Assembly: GCA_947441205.1 (NCBI GenBank)
Contig: CANETM010000048.1
Span: 1-9,638, forward strand
Length of the DNA: 9,638 bases
Source: Bacteroidota bacterium
GTDB taxonomy: Bacteria > Bacteroidota > Bacteroidia > Chitinophagales > Chitinophagaceae
Reading direction: 5' to 3'
Positions within the stretch are counted from its first letter, which is position 1, and each line of letters begins with the position of its first letter. This document shows, in pieces, positions 1-5,898 of this stretch. Under the pieces are notes generated by a model, which made no database searches, was not told the origin of the DNA, and was given only the letters and a program-made list of their open reading frames with translations. A program made the translations under genes and the position numbers.

Positions 1-1338
1 AGATTTTTGCTTTTGTCGCAGGTTAGTCAAATTGTAATTTACGGATGTTATCAACCACTCATTTGCCTTTGGTATTTGATTATATTGAATAGCAATTTTT
101 GCCATTTCAAAATATATAATATCCTTAAATGGCTTGTATTTTTCCTTTTTTGTGATACGCTCTAAATTCTTAGCTAGTACTTGCCAATCACTATTTGCAT
201 TATTGGCTTGTATTCGAACTAAATTTATGATAGCATATACGCCAATGATTGGGTTGGGGGAATTATTACTTGCCTTTTTAAACCAATAATATGCCTTATT
301 TACATTATTGGCTTTTTGCCATAACTGTCCAATTAAAAAATACCATCTACTTTTACCGTTTGCATCCATTGCATTAGGGATAGCCTCAATTAGGTTTATA
401 GCTGCCTTATCATACATTTCCATTAAATAATAACCATAAGCAAATTGCTCATGTAAAAATGGTTGTAAACGCTTAGGAAAGTTGGCGTCCGCTTTTAGTA
501 ATTCCAATAAACTTATGCCCTCATTAATTTGGTTTGCTTCCAAATAATTACGAGCCTGCCAAATCATACTTTCATTTCTGACATTCGCATTTTCCCAAAT
601 ACGATTATTTTCTTTGGTTGCAATTGAAAATTTACCATTTGTGTTTCGAAGATTACTTCCAATTGGTAAATCAATACCGTCTTCTTGATTATCAAATGAA
701 TAATTGATAAACTGTAATATACTACCTGCAGTATCAAAGTTTTTATGAAATAAATAGGATTTTGCTAAAAGCAAATATGCATCGTCAACCCAATTGCTTC
801 TCAAGTCATGTAAAACAATATTGGCATTACAACGGTAAATAATGGAGTCGATACTACTTTTGGAAATATTTGCTAAATCATAGTCATAAAAGCTAAGTAA
901 GTTGCTATAATCTTCTTCATATTGATCTCTGGCATTTTGTATTATTTCCTTTAATTCCTCCTCGGCATTAAATAAGTAGTTGTATTGAGAAACTGTATTT
1001 TGATATGCTCTTCTTCCTAGTGTATATTTTTTATTCAATAATATTTCATATGGTAAAGGTCTTTCTTCTTCTTGCGGGGCTAATTTTTGAACAGTTTTAT
1101 TTAACTGATCATTTGCTGCTTGTTTTACAACATTGGCTTTGTTTAATATGTCCCCTTTTACTTTTTTTTGTGTTGAATCAAGAATAGCATTTACTTTTTT
1201 TACAATTTTTAATTGGTTAATATTAAAAATGCTATTTGAAGTGTCCTGTGCCTGAAGATGCGTTGGGAACATTATGATTAACATAATTATTCCATACCCG
1301 AGATGATAGAAATTTGAAATTGGTTTACTTACAAACAT
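1..1338 (-). CDS. sprE: SprE/PorW-like tetratricopeptide protein of the type IX secretion system (partial, 3' end off window)
   Basis: The open frame runs without a stop from an ATG at 1338 to the left edge, giving 446 residues of a longer protein. Residues 1-31 form a signal peptide with a hydrophobic core near 16-28 and likely cleavage after LQAQ. A charged linker follows to about residue 100. Then comes a block (about 104-216) containing LGRRAYQNTVSQYNYLFNA and WVDDAYLLLAKSYLFHKNFD, which I recognise as typical of SprE/PorW, and helical repeats of TPR type from about 255 on. In this family SprE (Flavobacterium) and PorW (Porphyromonas) are envelope proteins needed for type IX secretion and gliding. 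The neighbourhood supports the call, since sprE is often divergent from an M23 peptidase/atpZ cluster. Odd point: known members are lipoproteins, but no cysteine occurs before residue 170, so there is no lipobox. An AAGGAG lies 14 bases before the ATG. The alternative is a generic TPR protein. Confidence 0.75.
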   Translation of the reverse strand, partial: MFVSKPISNFYHLGYGIIMLIIMFPTHLQAQDTSNSIFNINQLKIVKKVNAILDSTQKKVKGDILNKANVVKQAANDQLNKTVQKLAPQEEERPLPYEILLNKKYTLGRRAYQNTVSQYNYLFNAEEELKEIIQNARDQYEEDYSNLLSFYDYDLANISKSSIDSIIYRCNANIVLHDLRSNWVDDAYLLLAKSYLFHKNFDTAGSILQFINYSFDNQEDGIDLPIGSNLRNTNGKFSIATKENNRIWENANVRNESMIWQARNYLEANQINEGISLLELLKADANFPKRLQPFLHEQFAYGYYLMEMYDKAAINLIEAIPNAMDANGKSRWYFLIGQLWQKANNVNKAYYWFKKASNNSPNPIIGVYAIINLVRIQANNANSDWQVLAKNLERITKKEKYKPFKDIIYFEMAKIAIQYNQIPKANEWLITSVNYNLTNLRQKQKS

Positions 1339-1357
1339 AATATGACTAAAAACTCCT

Positions 1358-1391
1358 TAAAAGTACAATTTATATGCTTTATTTTAACAAA
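1358..1391 (-). promoter_or_regulatory. Possible promoter for the sprE-like gene
   Basis: On the minus strand a TTTG (1391-1388) is followed after 22 bases by TACTTTTA (1365-1358), which matches the Bacteroidota -7 consensus TAnnTTTG at seven of eight positions if the last base is ignored. The spacing is at the long end for this promoter type. The 93-bp gap is shared with the divergent cluster starting at 1432. For that cluster only a lone TATCTTTA at 1408-1415 is seen, with no -33 TTTG at a fitting distance. Confidence 0.3.
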
Positions 1392-1431
1392 AATTGCAAT
1401 ACCATCGTATCTTTAACAGGTATTTATCCAT

Positions 1432-1827
1432 ATGCCAAATTTAGATATCAATAATACCTTTAAAAGGACCAGTAACACTTACCGTTTAGTGGTGACCAAT
1501 GATGATACTTATGATGAAGTGGCAGCTATCAGATTTTCTAGAAATTCGGTATATATAGGTGTTAGCATTTGTTTTATTTTATTAGTTGGGTTAACAATTG
1601 GTTTAATTGCTTTTACACCACTTAAATATTATATTCCTGGGTATGGTTTAAAGGAAAGTAGGACAACATTGCAGTTACTTAAAATTAAAACTGATTCTTT
1701 AGAACAATCCATGCATGAGAAAGACATTTATCTGGAAAGTTTAAGGAAGGTTTTAAATACTAATACACCTCAGCAATTGGATACCCTCCCTCTTCAAATT
1801 AGTGATGGTAAAAAAATAACTGATTAA
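1432..1827 (+). CDS. Small membrane protein resembling the N-terminal anchor of an M23 peptidase, peptidase domain absent
   Basis: This 131-residue protein has a cytoplasmic N-terminus containing TYRLVVTNDDTYDEV (residues 16-30), one membrane helix at about 41-61, the segment FTPLKYYIPGYG (61-72), and a short coiled-coil-like helix at about 78-108. This order, and the TPLxxYIPGY motif in particular, match what I know of the N-terminal third of the membrane-anchored M23 (LytM-type) peptidases that sit opposite sprE in many Bacteroidota. Those proteins are roughly 280-330 residues and continue into a zinc peptidase domain. Here the frame ends at residue 131 and the next gene begins 10 bp later, so no peptidase domain (HxxxD, HxH) can follow. 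It could be a degenerated remnant or a retained membrane scaffold with no enzymatic role. The clean frame and tight spacing argue that it is expressed. The start ATG fits the homologous N-terminus. Confidence 0.7.
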   Translation: MPNLDINNTFKRTSNTYRLVVTNDDTYDEVAAIRFSRNSVYIGVSICFILLVGLTIGLIAFTPLKYYIPGYGLKESRTTLQLLKIKTDSLEQSMHEKDIYLESLRKVLNTNTPQQLDTLPLQISDGKKITD

Positions 1828-1837
1828 CATTTATAAA

Positions 1838-2086
1838 TTGAAGAATATTCCAACAAATAGTAATAAAATTGTTTGGTCTAAATTCGCGGGTTTAGCTTCT
1901 CAGTGGGCCGTTGCCATTTTTATTTTATTATTTTTTGGTAAGTACATAGATGGGCTTCATTTAATTAAGGTTAAGACACCCATTTTTATATGGTTGTTTC
2001 CTTTTATTTTCATTATTTTTTCGTTAATCCGAATAATTAAGGAAACAAATACAGCAACTAAAAATTCCGATAATCATAATTCATAA
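1838..2086 (+). CDS. atpZ: AtpZ/AtpI-family F1Fo ATP synthase accessory membrane protein
   Basis: The 82-residue protein has two membrane helices (about 20-40 and 48-68) separated by a short loop, and a polar Asn/Thr-rich tail. The segment FAGLASQWAVAIFILLFFGK followed by YIDG and a second helix ending in IRIIKE matches the AtpZ family, whose members begin with a similar GLAxQ helix and carry a G-K/x-xD turn. AtpZ-type proteins help in assembly or ion supply of the ATP synthase rotor and are normally encoded just before atpB. I use the TTG at 1838 as start because no ATG exists upstream in frame before the end of the previous gene, and it gives a normal AtpZ N-terminus; this codon makes weak translation or coupling to the upstream gene likely. 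It lies 10 bp after the upstream stop and 20 bp before the next gene. Confidence 0.8.
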   Translation: MKNIPTNSNKIVWSKFAGLASQWAVAIFILLFFGKYIDGLHLIKVKTPIFIWLFPFIFIIFSLIRIIKETNTATKNSDNHNS

Positions 2087-2106
2087 TTTTTCATAAAATC
2101 ATTATA

Positions 2107-2484
2107 ATGACGCGTAAACAAATTGCACCCATTCTATTTTTATTCGTTTTAATAAATAGTTTATTATTAGTTGGCAATGCCTATTTTACTGAACCTAATT
2201 TCATTAAGTATAAATTTATAATGGTTGTTAATTTAATGTTGTTTTCTCTGTCTATTTTTAATTACATTAGGCTTAAGAAAATGGATGATAAAAACCCTCA
2301 TGCCATGATAAGATCAGTAATGGTCGGTACTTTATTGAAAATGTTAATTTTCGCAGGTGCTGCCTTAGCTTATGCTACTCAAACAAAAACGCCAGTAGGT
2401 ATGGCTACATTGCTTATTAGTATGGTATTGTATTTAATTTATACATGGCTTGAGATTAGGTGGACTCAAATAAAAAAATCCTAA
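2107..2484 (+). CDS. Four-helix AtpI-like membrane protein of Bacteroidota ATP-synthase clusters
   Basis: The 125-residue protein is predicted to cross the membrane four times (about 7-27, 38-56, 72-91 and 96-116). A conserved-looking cytosolic loop holds KKMDDKNPHAMIRSVM between helices 2 and 3. Proteins of this size with an NPHAxxRSVM loop lie between atpZ and atpB in many Bacteroidota, where they are usually annotated as hypothetical. Size and topology resemble AtpI, which aids c-ring assembly, so a role in ATP synthase assembly is an inference from topology and position. Here it is followed 15 bp later by a SprT-like gene rather than atpB. The start ATG is preceded by an A/T-rich leader with no Shine-Dalgarno site. 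Confidence 0.7.
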   Translation: MTRKQIAPILFLFVLINSLLLVGNAYFTEPNFIKYKFIMVVNLMLFSLSIFNYIRLKKMDDKNPHAMIRSVMVGTLLKMLIFAGAALAYATQTKTPVGMATLLISMVLYLIYTWLEIRWTQIKKS

Positions 2485-2499
2485 TTTATTGATATTTAA

Positions 2500-3126
2500 A
2501 TGGCAAAAATTGAACATCCATTAGCAGCCCTTCGTCATTATTTACCTGATGGTGCATTTGAACCTGTTGTACATTTAATTAATTTATACAAAGTTCACTT
2601 AACCGTTATCAAGGAACGAAAATCAGTTTTAGGTGATTATAGACATGCAGGAATGGGATCCAATCATAAAATTTCAGTAAATGGAAATTTAAATAAGTAT
2701 GAGTTTTTAATTACGCTGCTTCATGAACTCGCACATTTATTATGTTTCGAGCAATTCAAAAATAGGGTAGAAGCACATGGAAAAGAATGGAAAAATATAT
2801 ATAGTACTTTATTAGTTGAATTTATCCAACTGGATATTTTCCCTGCTGATATTAAAAAAAGTTTACAAAAAACATTACTTAACCCAGCAGCTACAGCCAA
2901 TGGTGAAACGGCATTATTATTAGTTTTACGTAAATATAATGAGGTGAAAAAGGAAGGGCTTTCATTTGTCGCTCATTTGCCAGAAGGTACTTTATTTGAA
3001 TCCTTAAAGGGACGCATTTTTTGTCGAGGCAAAAAGCGCCGAATACGAATAGAGTGTGTTGAAGTTGCCACTGGGCTTGTGTATTCTTTTAGTGCACTCA
3101 CTGAAGTGAAAGTAGTACAAGGATAA
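2500..3126 (+). CDS. SprT-like zinc metalloprotein
   Basis: The 208-residue protein carries the metallopeptidase motif HELAH at 75-79 and a third probable zinc ligand at His93 in EAHGKEWK, the arrangement of the SprT-like family (also found in eukaryotic Spartan). The C-terminal part (about 163-206) contains LKGRIFCRGKKRRIRIECVE, a basic beta-rich region typical of Bacteroidota members. It has only two cysteines there (175, 186), so no four-cysteine zinc ribbon like that of E. coli SprT is evident. Bacterial SprT-like proteins are poorly characterised; proteolysis of DNA-bound or other cytosolic proteins is an extrapolation from Spartan. No signal peptide is present. It is the last gene of the four-gene cluster and is followed by a strong hairpin. 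Confidence 0.87.
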   Translation: MAKIEHPLAALRHYLPDGAFEPVVHLINLYKVHLTVIKERKSVLGDYRHAGMGSNHKISVNGNLNKYEFLITLLHELAHLLCFEQFKNRVEAHGKEWKNIYSTLLVEFIQLDIFPADIKKSLQKTLLNPAATANGETALLLVLRKYNEVKKEGLSFVAHLPEGTLFESLKGRIFCRGKKRRIRIECVEVATGLVYSFSALTEVKVVQG

Positions 3127-3143
3127 AGCGTATGAAAAGAAAC

Positions 3144-3174
3144 AAGAAAGGCCTCGATATTCGAGGCCTTTCTT
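3144..3174. terminator. Bidirectional intrinsic terminator between the SprT-like gene and sucC
   Basis: A perfect 14-bp inverted repeat (3144-3157 and 3161-3174) encloses a 3-base loop. The core is GGCCTCGA/TCGAGGCC, flanked by AAGAAA on one side and TTTCTT on the other. It sits 17 bases after the SprT-like stop and 60 bases past the sucC stop, between convergent genes, so it can serve both. The U-tract is interrupted by a C, so termination strength is inferred. Confidence 0.85.
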
Positions 3175-3234
3175 TGAAAATCATAAGAGGATAATTTGAA
3201 GCCCGTCAAATTTTAATTTAGGGCTGAGAAATTA

Positions 3235-4446
3235 TCAAGCAACAGCTTGCTTCACTAAATCAGCTGCCTCGCTTAATAAGATAGCAGATTGAACTTTCAA
3301 GCCGCTTTCGTCAATTAATTTTTTTGCTTCCACAGCATTTGTTCCTTGTAAACGAACTATGATAGGAATATTAATATTGCCTAATTTATTGAAAGCTTCA
3401 ATTACACCAGCAGCAACACGATCGCAACGAACGATACCACCAAAAATGTTAATTAATATAGCTTTTACATTAGGGTCTTTCATGATAATTCTAAATCCTG
3501 CCTCAACAGTTTGTGCATTTGCAGTACCGCCTACGTCTAAGAAGTTAGCTGGCTCACCACCACTTAACTTAATCATATCCATAGTAGCCATTGCTAATCC
3601 AGCACCGTTAACCATACAGCCCACATTACCATCTAACTTTACAAAGTTCAAGTTAAATTCACCAGCTTCTACTTCGGTAGGATCTTCTTCAGTAACATCA
3701 CGCATTGCCAATAAATCAGGATGACGCATTAATGCATTATCATCTATGTTCATTTTACAATCTACTGCAATCATTTTATCGTCAGAAGTTTTGAATAAAG
3801 GGTTTATTTCTAACATTGCACAATCTAATCCAACGTATGCATTATATAAATTGGTCACGAATTTTACGCAGCTCTTTAAGGCTTCTCCACTTAATCCTAA
3901 GTTGAAAGCAATTTTTCTGGCTTGGAATCCTTGTAAGCCACCACCAGGGTGTACCCACTCTTTGTAAATTTTTTCAGGAGTATCGTGTGCTACGTCCTCA
4001 ATATTCATTCCTCCTTCAGTACTATACATAATTACATTCATTCCTTTTGTACGATCTAAAAGAATAGACAAGTAAAACTCTTTAGTAGGTTGAGGGCCAT
4101 CATAATAAACGTCTTGTGCAACTAAAATTTGGTTAACTACTTTTCCAGCAGCTCCAGTTTGAATGGTAACCAATGTTCCACCTAATATGTTTTTTGCAAA
4201 TTTTTCAATGTCTTCAGCTGACTTACCGACAGCTACACCACGTTGATCAGTACCAACAATAGTTCCTTTTCCACGACCACCTGCATGAATTTGTGCTTTA
4301 ACAACAGCAAATTTATTGTTGGTATCTGCTGCTATTTTTTTATAAGCCGCAACAGCGTCTTCTACATTTTTTACTGCGACCCCTTCTTGAACTGGGACAT
4401 TGTACTTTTTTAGTAATTCTTTTGCTTGGTATTCGTGCAGATTCAT
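3235..4446 (-). CDS. sucC: Succinyl-CoA ligase (ADP-forming) subunit beta
   Basis: The 403-residue protein is full length for SucC (E. coli 388). With the alpha subunit SucD it converts succinyl-CoA, ADP and phosphate to succinate, CoA and ATP in the TCA cycle. The N-terminus (MNLHEYQAKELLKKYNVPV) and the nucleotide-binding loop AGGRGKG (55-61) mark the ATP-grasp part. EGGMNIEDVA is at 144-153 and the Mg/nucleotide site EINPL at 213-217. The C-terminal CoA-ligase part has NGAGLAMATMD (280-290), GGEPANFLDVGGTAN (296-310) and INIFGGIVRCD (332-342). sucD is not adjacent, and sucC appears to stand alone between convergent and divergent neighbours. Upstream, TATCTTCG (4470-4463) resembles a -7 box, but the nearest TTTG is 24 bases away, so the promoter is unsure. 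Confidence 0.97.
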   Translation of the reverse strand: MNLHEYQAKELLKKYNVPVQEGVAVKNVEDAVAAYKKIAADTNNKFAVVKAQIHAGGRGKGTIVGTDQRGVAVGKSAEDIEKFAKNILGGTLVTIQTGAAGKVVNQILVAQDVYYDGPQPTKEFYLSILLDRTKGMNVIMYSTEGGMNIEDVAHDTPEKIYKEWVHPGGGLQGFQARKIAFNLGLSGEALKSCVKFVTNLYNAYVGLDCAMLEINPLFKTSDDKMIAVDCKMNIDDNALMRHPDLLAMRDVTEEDPTEVEAGEFNLNFVKLDGNVGCMVNGAGLAMATMDMIKLSGGEPANFLDVGGTANAQTVEAGFRIIMKDPNVKAILINIFGGIVRCDRVAAGVIEAFNKLGNINIPIIVRLQGTNAVEAKKLIDESGLKVQSAILLSEAADLVKQAVA

Positions 4447-4528
4447 GTTGATGAAATTTTGGCGAAGATACTAGAATAATAGCAAAAATCTAGTCAAAAT
4501 TGAACTAATAAAAGGTATAAAAATATAT

Positions 4529-4559
4529 TTTGTTGTTTAAACATTGATTTGTAATTTTG
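4529..4559 (+). promoter_or_regulatory. Bacteroidota-type promoter of the YceI-family gene
   Basis: TTTG at 4529-4532 and TAATTTTG at 4552-4559 are separated by exactly 19 bases, a full match to the Bacteroidota -33/-7 consensus recognised by the primary sigma factor of this phylum. Transcription would begin near 4565, leaving a leader of about 50 bases that is very A-rich just before the ATG at 4616, as expected for efficiently translated genes in this phylum. Confidence 0.8.
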
Positions 4560-4615
4560 GAGTCTATGAATTTTGTAGGATATTTATAAATAAATTTAAA
4601 AAAAAACAATACAAT

Positions 4616-5188
4616 ATGAAAAAAATCATGTTATCAGTTGTGATGCTTGCATCAGTAGCTTTAATTTCTTTTGCTCCAAAAACATCAAAAACAGAGGAAA
4701 CAACTTTCTCAGTAGATGCTACCAAAAGTAGAGTTGATTTTACGGGTTCAAAAACAAGCGATTTTCACACTGGATATTTCCCAGTTAAATCAGGTTCTGT
4801 AAAAGTGGTTGATGGCAAATTAGTGGGTGGTACTTTTGCAGTTAATGTTGCTGGAATAAAAGTAACTGATGGAGCGGGTGATAATTTAATGAAGCACCTT
4901 ATTTCAGCTGATTTTTTAGATGCTGTAAACTTTGCAGAAGCAACTTTTACAATAAATAGCGTTAATTATACAAGAGCTGATAGAGCTACAGTAAGCGGTG
5001 ATCTTAACTTACATGGAGTTAAAGCGCCTATTACTTTTGTTGCATATATCAGAAGTGTTGATCCAGCTAAAGGTTTCTTTGCTGAAGCTTTCTTCCCATT
5101 AGATAGATCTGTATTTGGTGTAAAATATGGTATTGGTGCTATTGATACTGACGTTCAATTAGCGATCCATTTATATGCTAAAAAATAG
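4616..5188 (+). CDS. Secreted YceI-family (polyisoprenoid-binding-like) protein
   Basis: The 190-residue protein begins with a signal peptide (KKIMLSVVMLASVALISFA, residues 2-20), so the mature part is probably periplasmic. The rest is one YceI lipocalin-like beta barrel: FSVDATKSRVDFTGSK (31-46), FHTGYFPVKSG (50-60), MKHLISADFLDAVNFAEATF (92-111), GDLNLHGVKAPITF (128-141) and the C-terminal FPLDRSVFGVKYG (160-172). Family members bind isoprenoid or similar lipophilic ligands, but the ligand here is unknown. The frame is open further upstream to a TTG at 4544, but that codon lies inside the promoter, and only the ATG at 4616 gives a proper signal peptide. It stands alone: promoter just upstream, terminator just downstream, sucC divergent. 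Confidence 0.92.
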   Translation: MKKIMLSVVMLASVALISFAPKTSKTEETTFSVDATKSRVDFTGSKTSDFHTGYFPVKSGSVKVVDGKLVGGTFAVNVAGIKVTDGAGDNLMKHLISADFLDAVNFAEATFTINSVNYTRADRATVSGDLNLHGVKAPITFVAYIRSVDPAKGFFAEAFFPLDRSVFGVKYGIGAIDTDVQLAIHLYAKK

Positions 5189-5202
5189 TTTTACTATTTT
5201 GA

Positions 5203-5240
5203 AATCAGACGAAGTCTGATTGAAGCATTCAAAAAATGCT
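5203..5240. repeat. Two small hairpins in the 3' region of the YceI-family gene
   Basis: The first inverted repeat is AATCAGAC (5203-5210) and GTCTGATT (5214-5221) with a GAA loop. The second is AGCATT (5224-5229) and AATGCT (5235-5240) with a 5-base A-rich loop. Both precede the main terminator hairpin and neither has its own T-tract. They may stabilise the transcript's 3' end, which is an inference. Confidence 0.55.
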
Positions 5241-5245
5241 CATTC

Positions 5246-5284
5246 AAAAAAATACCCCTAATTAAAATTTAGGGGTATTTTTTT
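5246..5284. terminator. Bidirectional intrinsic terminator between the YceI-family and DinB-family genes
   Basis: A 16-bp inverted repeat (5246-5261 and 5269-5284) with a 7-base loop has core TACCCCTAA/TTAGGGGTA. An A-run precedes it and a T-run follows it, so it reads as a classic terminator on both strands. It lies 57 bases after the YceI-family stop and 50 bases past the DinB-family stop, between convergent genes. Confidence 0.92.
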
Positions 5285-5334
5285 ACCTACGGCAATTCGT
5301 ATTTTTTGAAAAGAAACTTTTTCAATTATATTGA

Positions 5335-5847
5335 TCAAATCTCGTAACGCTCTTTTAGTATATGCAAATGGTGCAATGCGTGTCCAAAAATGATAAAACC
5401 TAATGCATTTACGGACATTGGATTATTGCTAGCTGTACCCATGCTTTTTATTTGATCATCGGTGAATGAAGCAAACATTATATTAGTGGACTGTCTAACA
5501 ACGCGCCATTCAACTAACATATCCTTCCAGTTTCTATTGGCAGCAGTTCCGTTTTTAGCATACTCATTTTCATCAAATCCTGCAATAGCATTTGGCTCTT
5601 TTCTTGCAATGGCAAGTGCTCGGTAGGCAAATATTCTTTCTGTATCAATTACATGTTGAAACATTTGCTTGATTGTCCATTTATCTGGGCCATATGCGTA
5701 ATTTATTTTTTCCAAAGGAATGGCTGCCCAAAAATCAATGATGCGATCATTGTATTGTTGCACCAAAATGCTATAATCTTTACCACTTGTGTGGTTTATA
5801 TAAGTTTGATAATAACTACCATACTCGGTCGCGCTGGGTCTTGACAT
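5335..5847 (-). CDS. DinB-family four-helix-bundle metal-binding protein
   Basis: The 170-residue protein shows the DinB/YfiT-like pattern: a WTIKQMFQHVIDTERIFAYRAL helix (57-78) with His65 as first metal ligand and an HALHHLHIL helix (156-164) offering His156 and His160 as the other two. The family includes thiol-dependent transferases (such as bacillithiol transferases) and many uncharacterised proteins, so the reaction is unknown. No signal peptide is visible and the protein is probably cytosolic. The start ATG follows an A-rich leader. It lies 51 bp after the S8 peptidase gene on the same strand, with neither a terminator nor a good promoter in that gap, so it may be the last gene of the operon. 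Confidence 0.88.
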   Translation of the reverse strand: MSRPSATEYGSYYQTYINHTSGKDYSILVQQYNDRIIDFWAAIPLEKINYAYGPDKWTIKQMFQHVIDTERIFAYRALAIARKEPNAIAGFDENEYAKNGTAANRNWKDMLVEWRVVRQSTNIMFASFTDDQIKSMGTASNNPMSVNALGFIIFGHALHHLHILKERYEI

Positions 5848-5898
5848 ATTTGTTATTTAGGGGTGATTTATATTTTATGGGGTTATGTATAAGTGTAA

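Noticed and set aside
1005..1187. Short plus-strand hydrophobic open frame
   Set aside because: It is antisense to the SprE/PorW-like gene, which has an unbroken 446-codon frame with family motifs.
1394..1415. Possible promoter (TTG plus TATCTTTA) for the plus-strand cluster
   Set aside because: The spacing between the two boxes is only 11 bases, too short for a Bacteroidota promoter, and the -7 box lacks its final G.
2973..3209. Minus-strand open frame over the end of the SprT-like gene
   Set aside because: It overlaps conserved SprT-like sequence and runs through the terminator hairpin.
3200..3225. AGCCC ... GGGCT inverted repeat just past the sucC stop
   Set aside because: Only five outer pairs with an A/T-rich, poorly pairing interior and no T-tract; the hairpin at 3144-3174 is a far better terminator.
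3359..3967. Plus-strand open frames opposite sucC
   Set aside because: They lie inside the clearly coding minus-strand sucC and have no recognisable protein features.
5305..5331. Imperfect A/T hairpin near the DinB-family stop
   Set aside because: A weak bulged stem of A/T pairs that is expected by chance in this base composition, with a strong terminator next to it.
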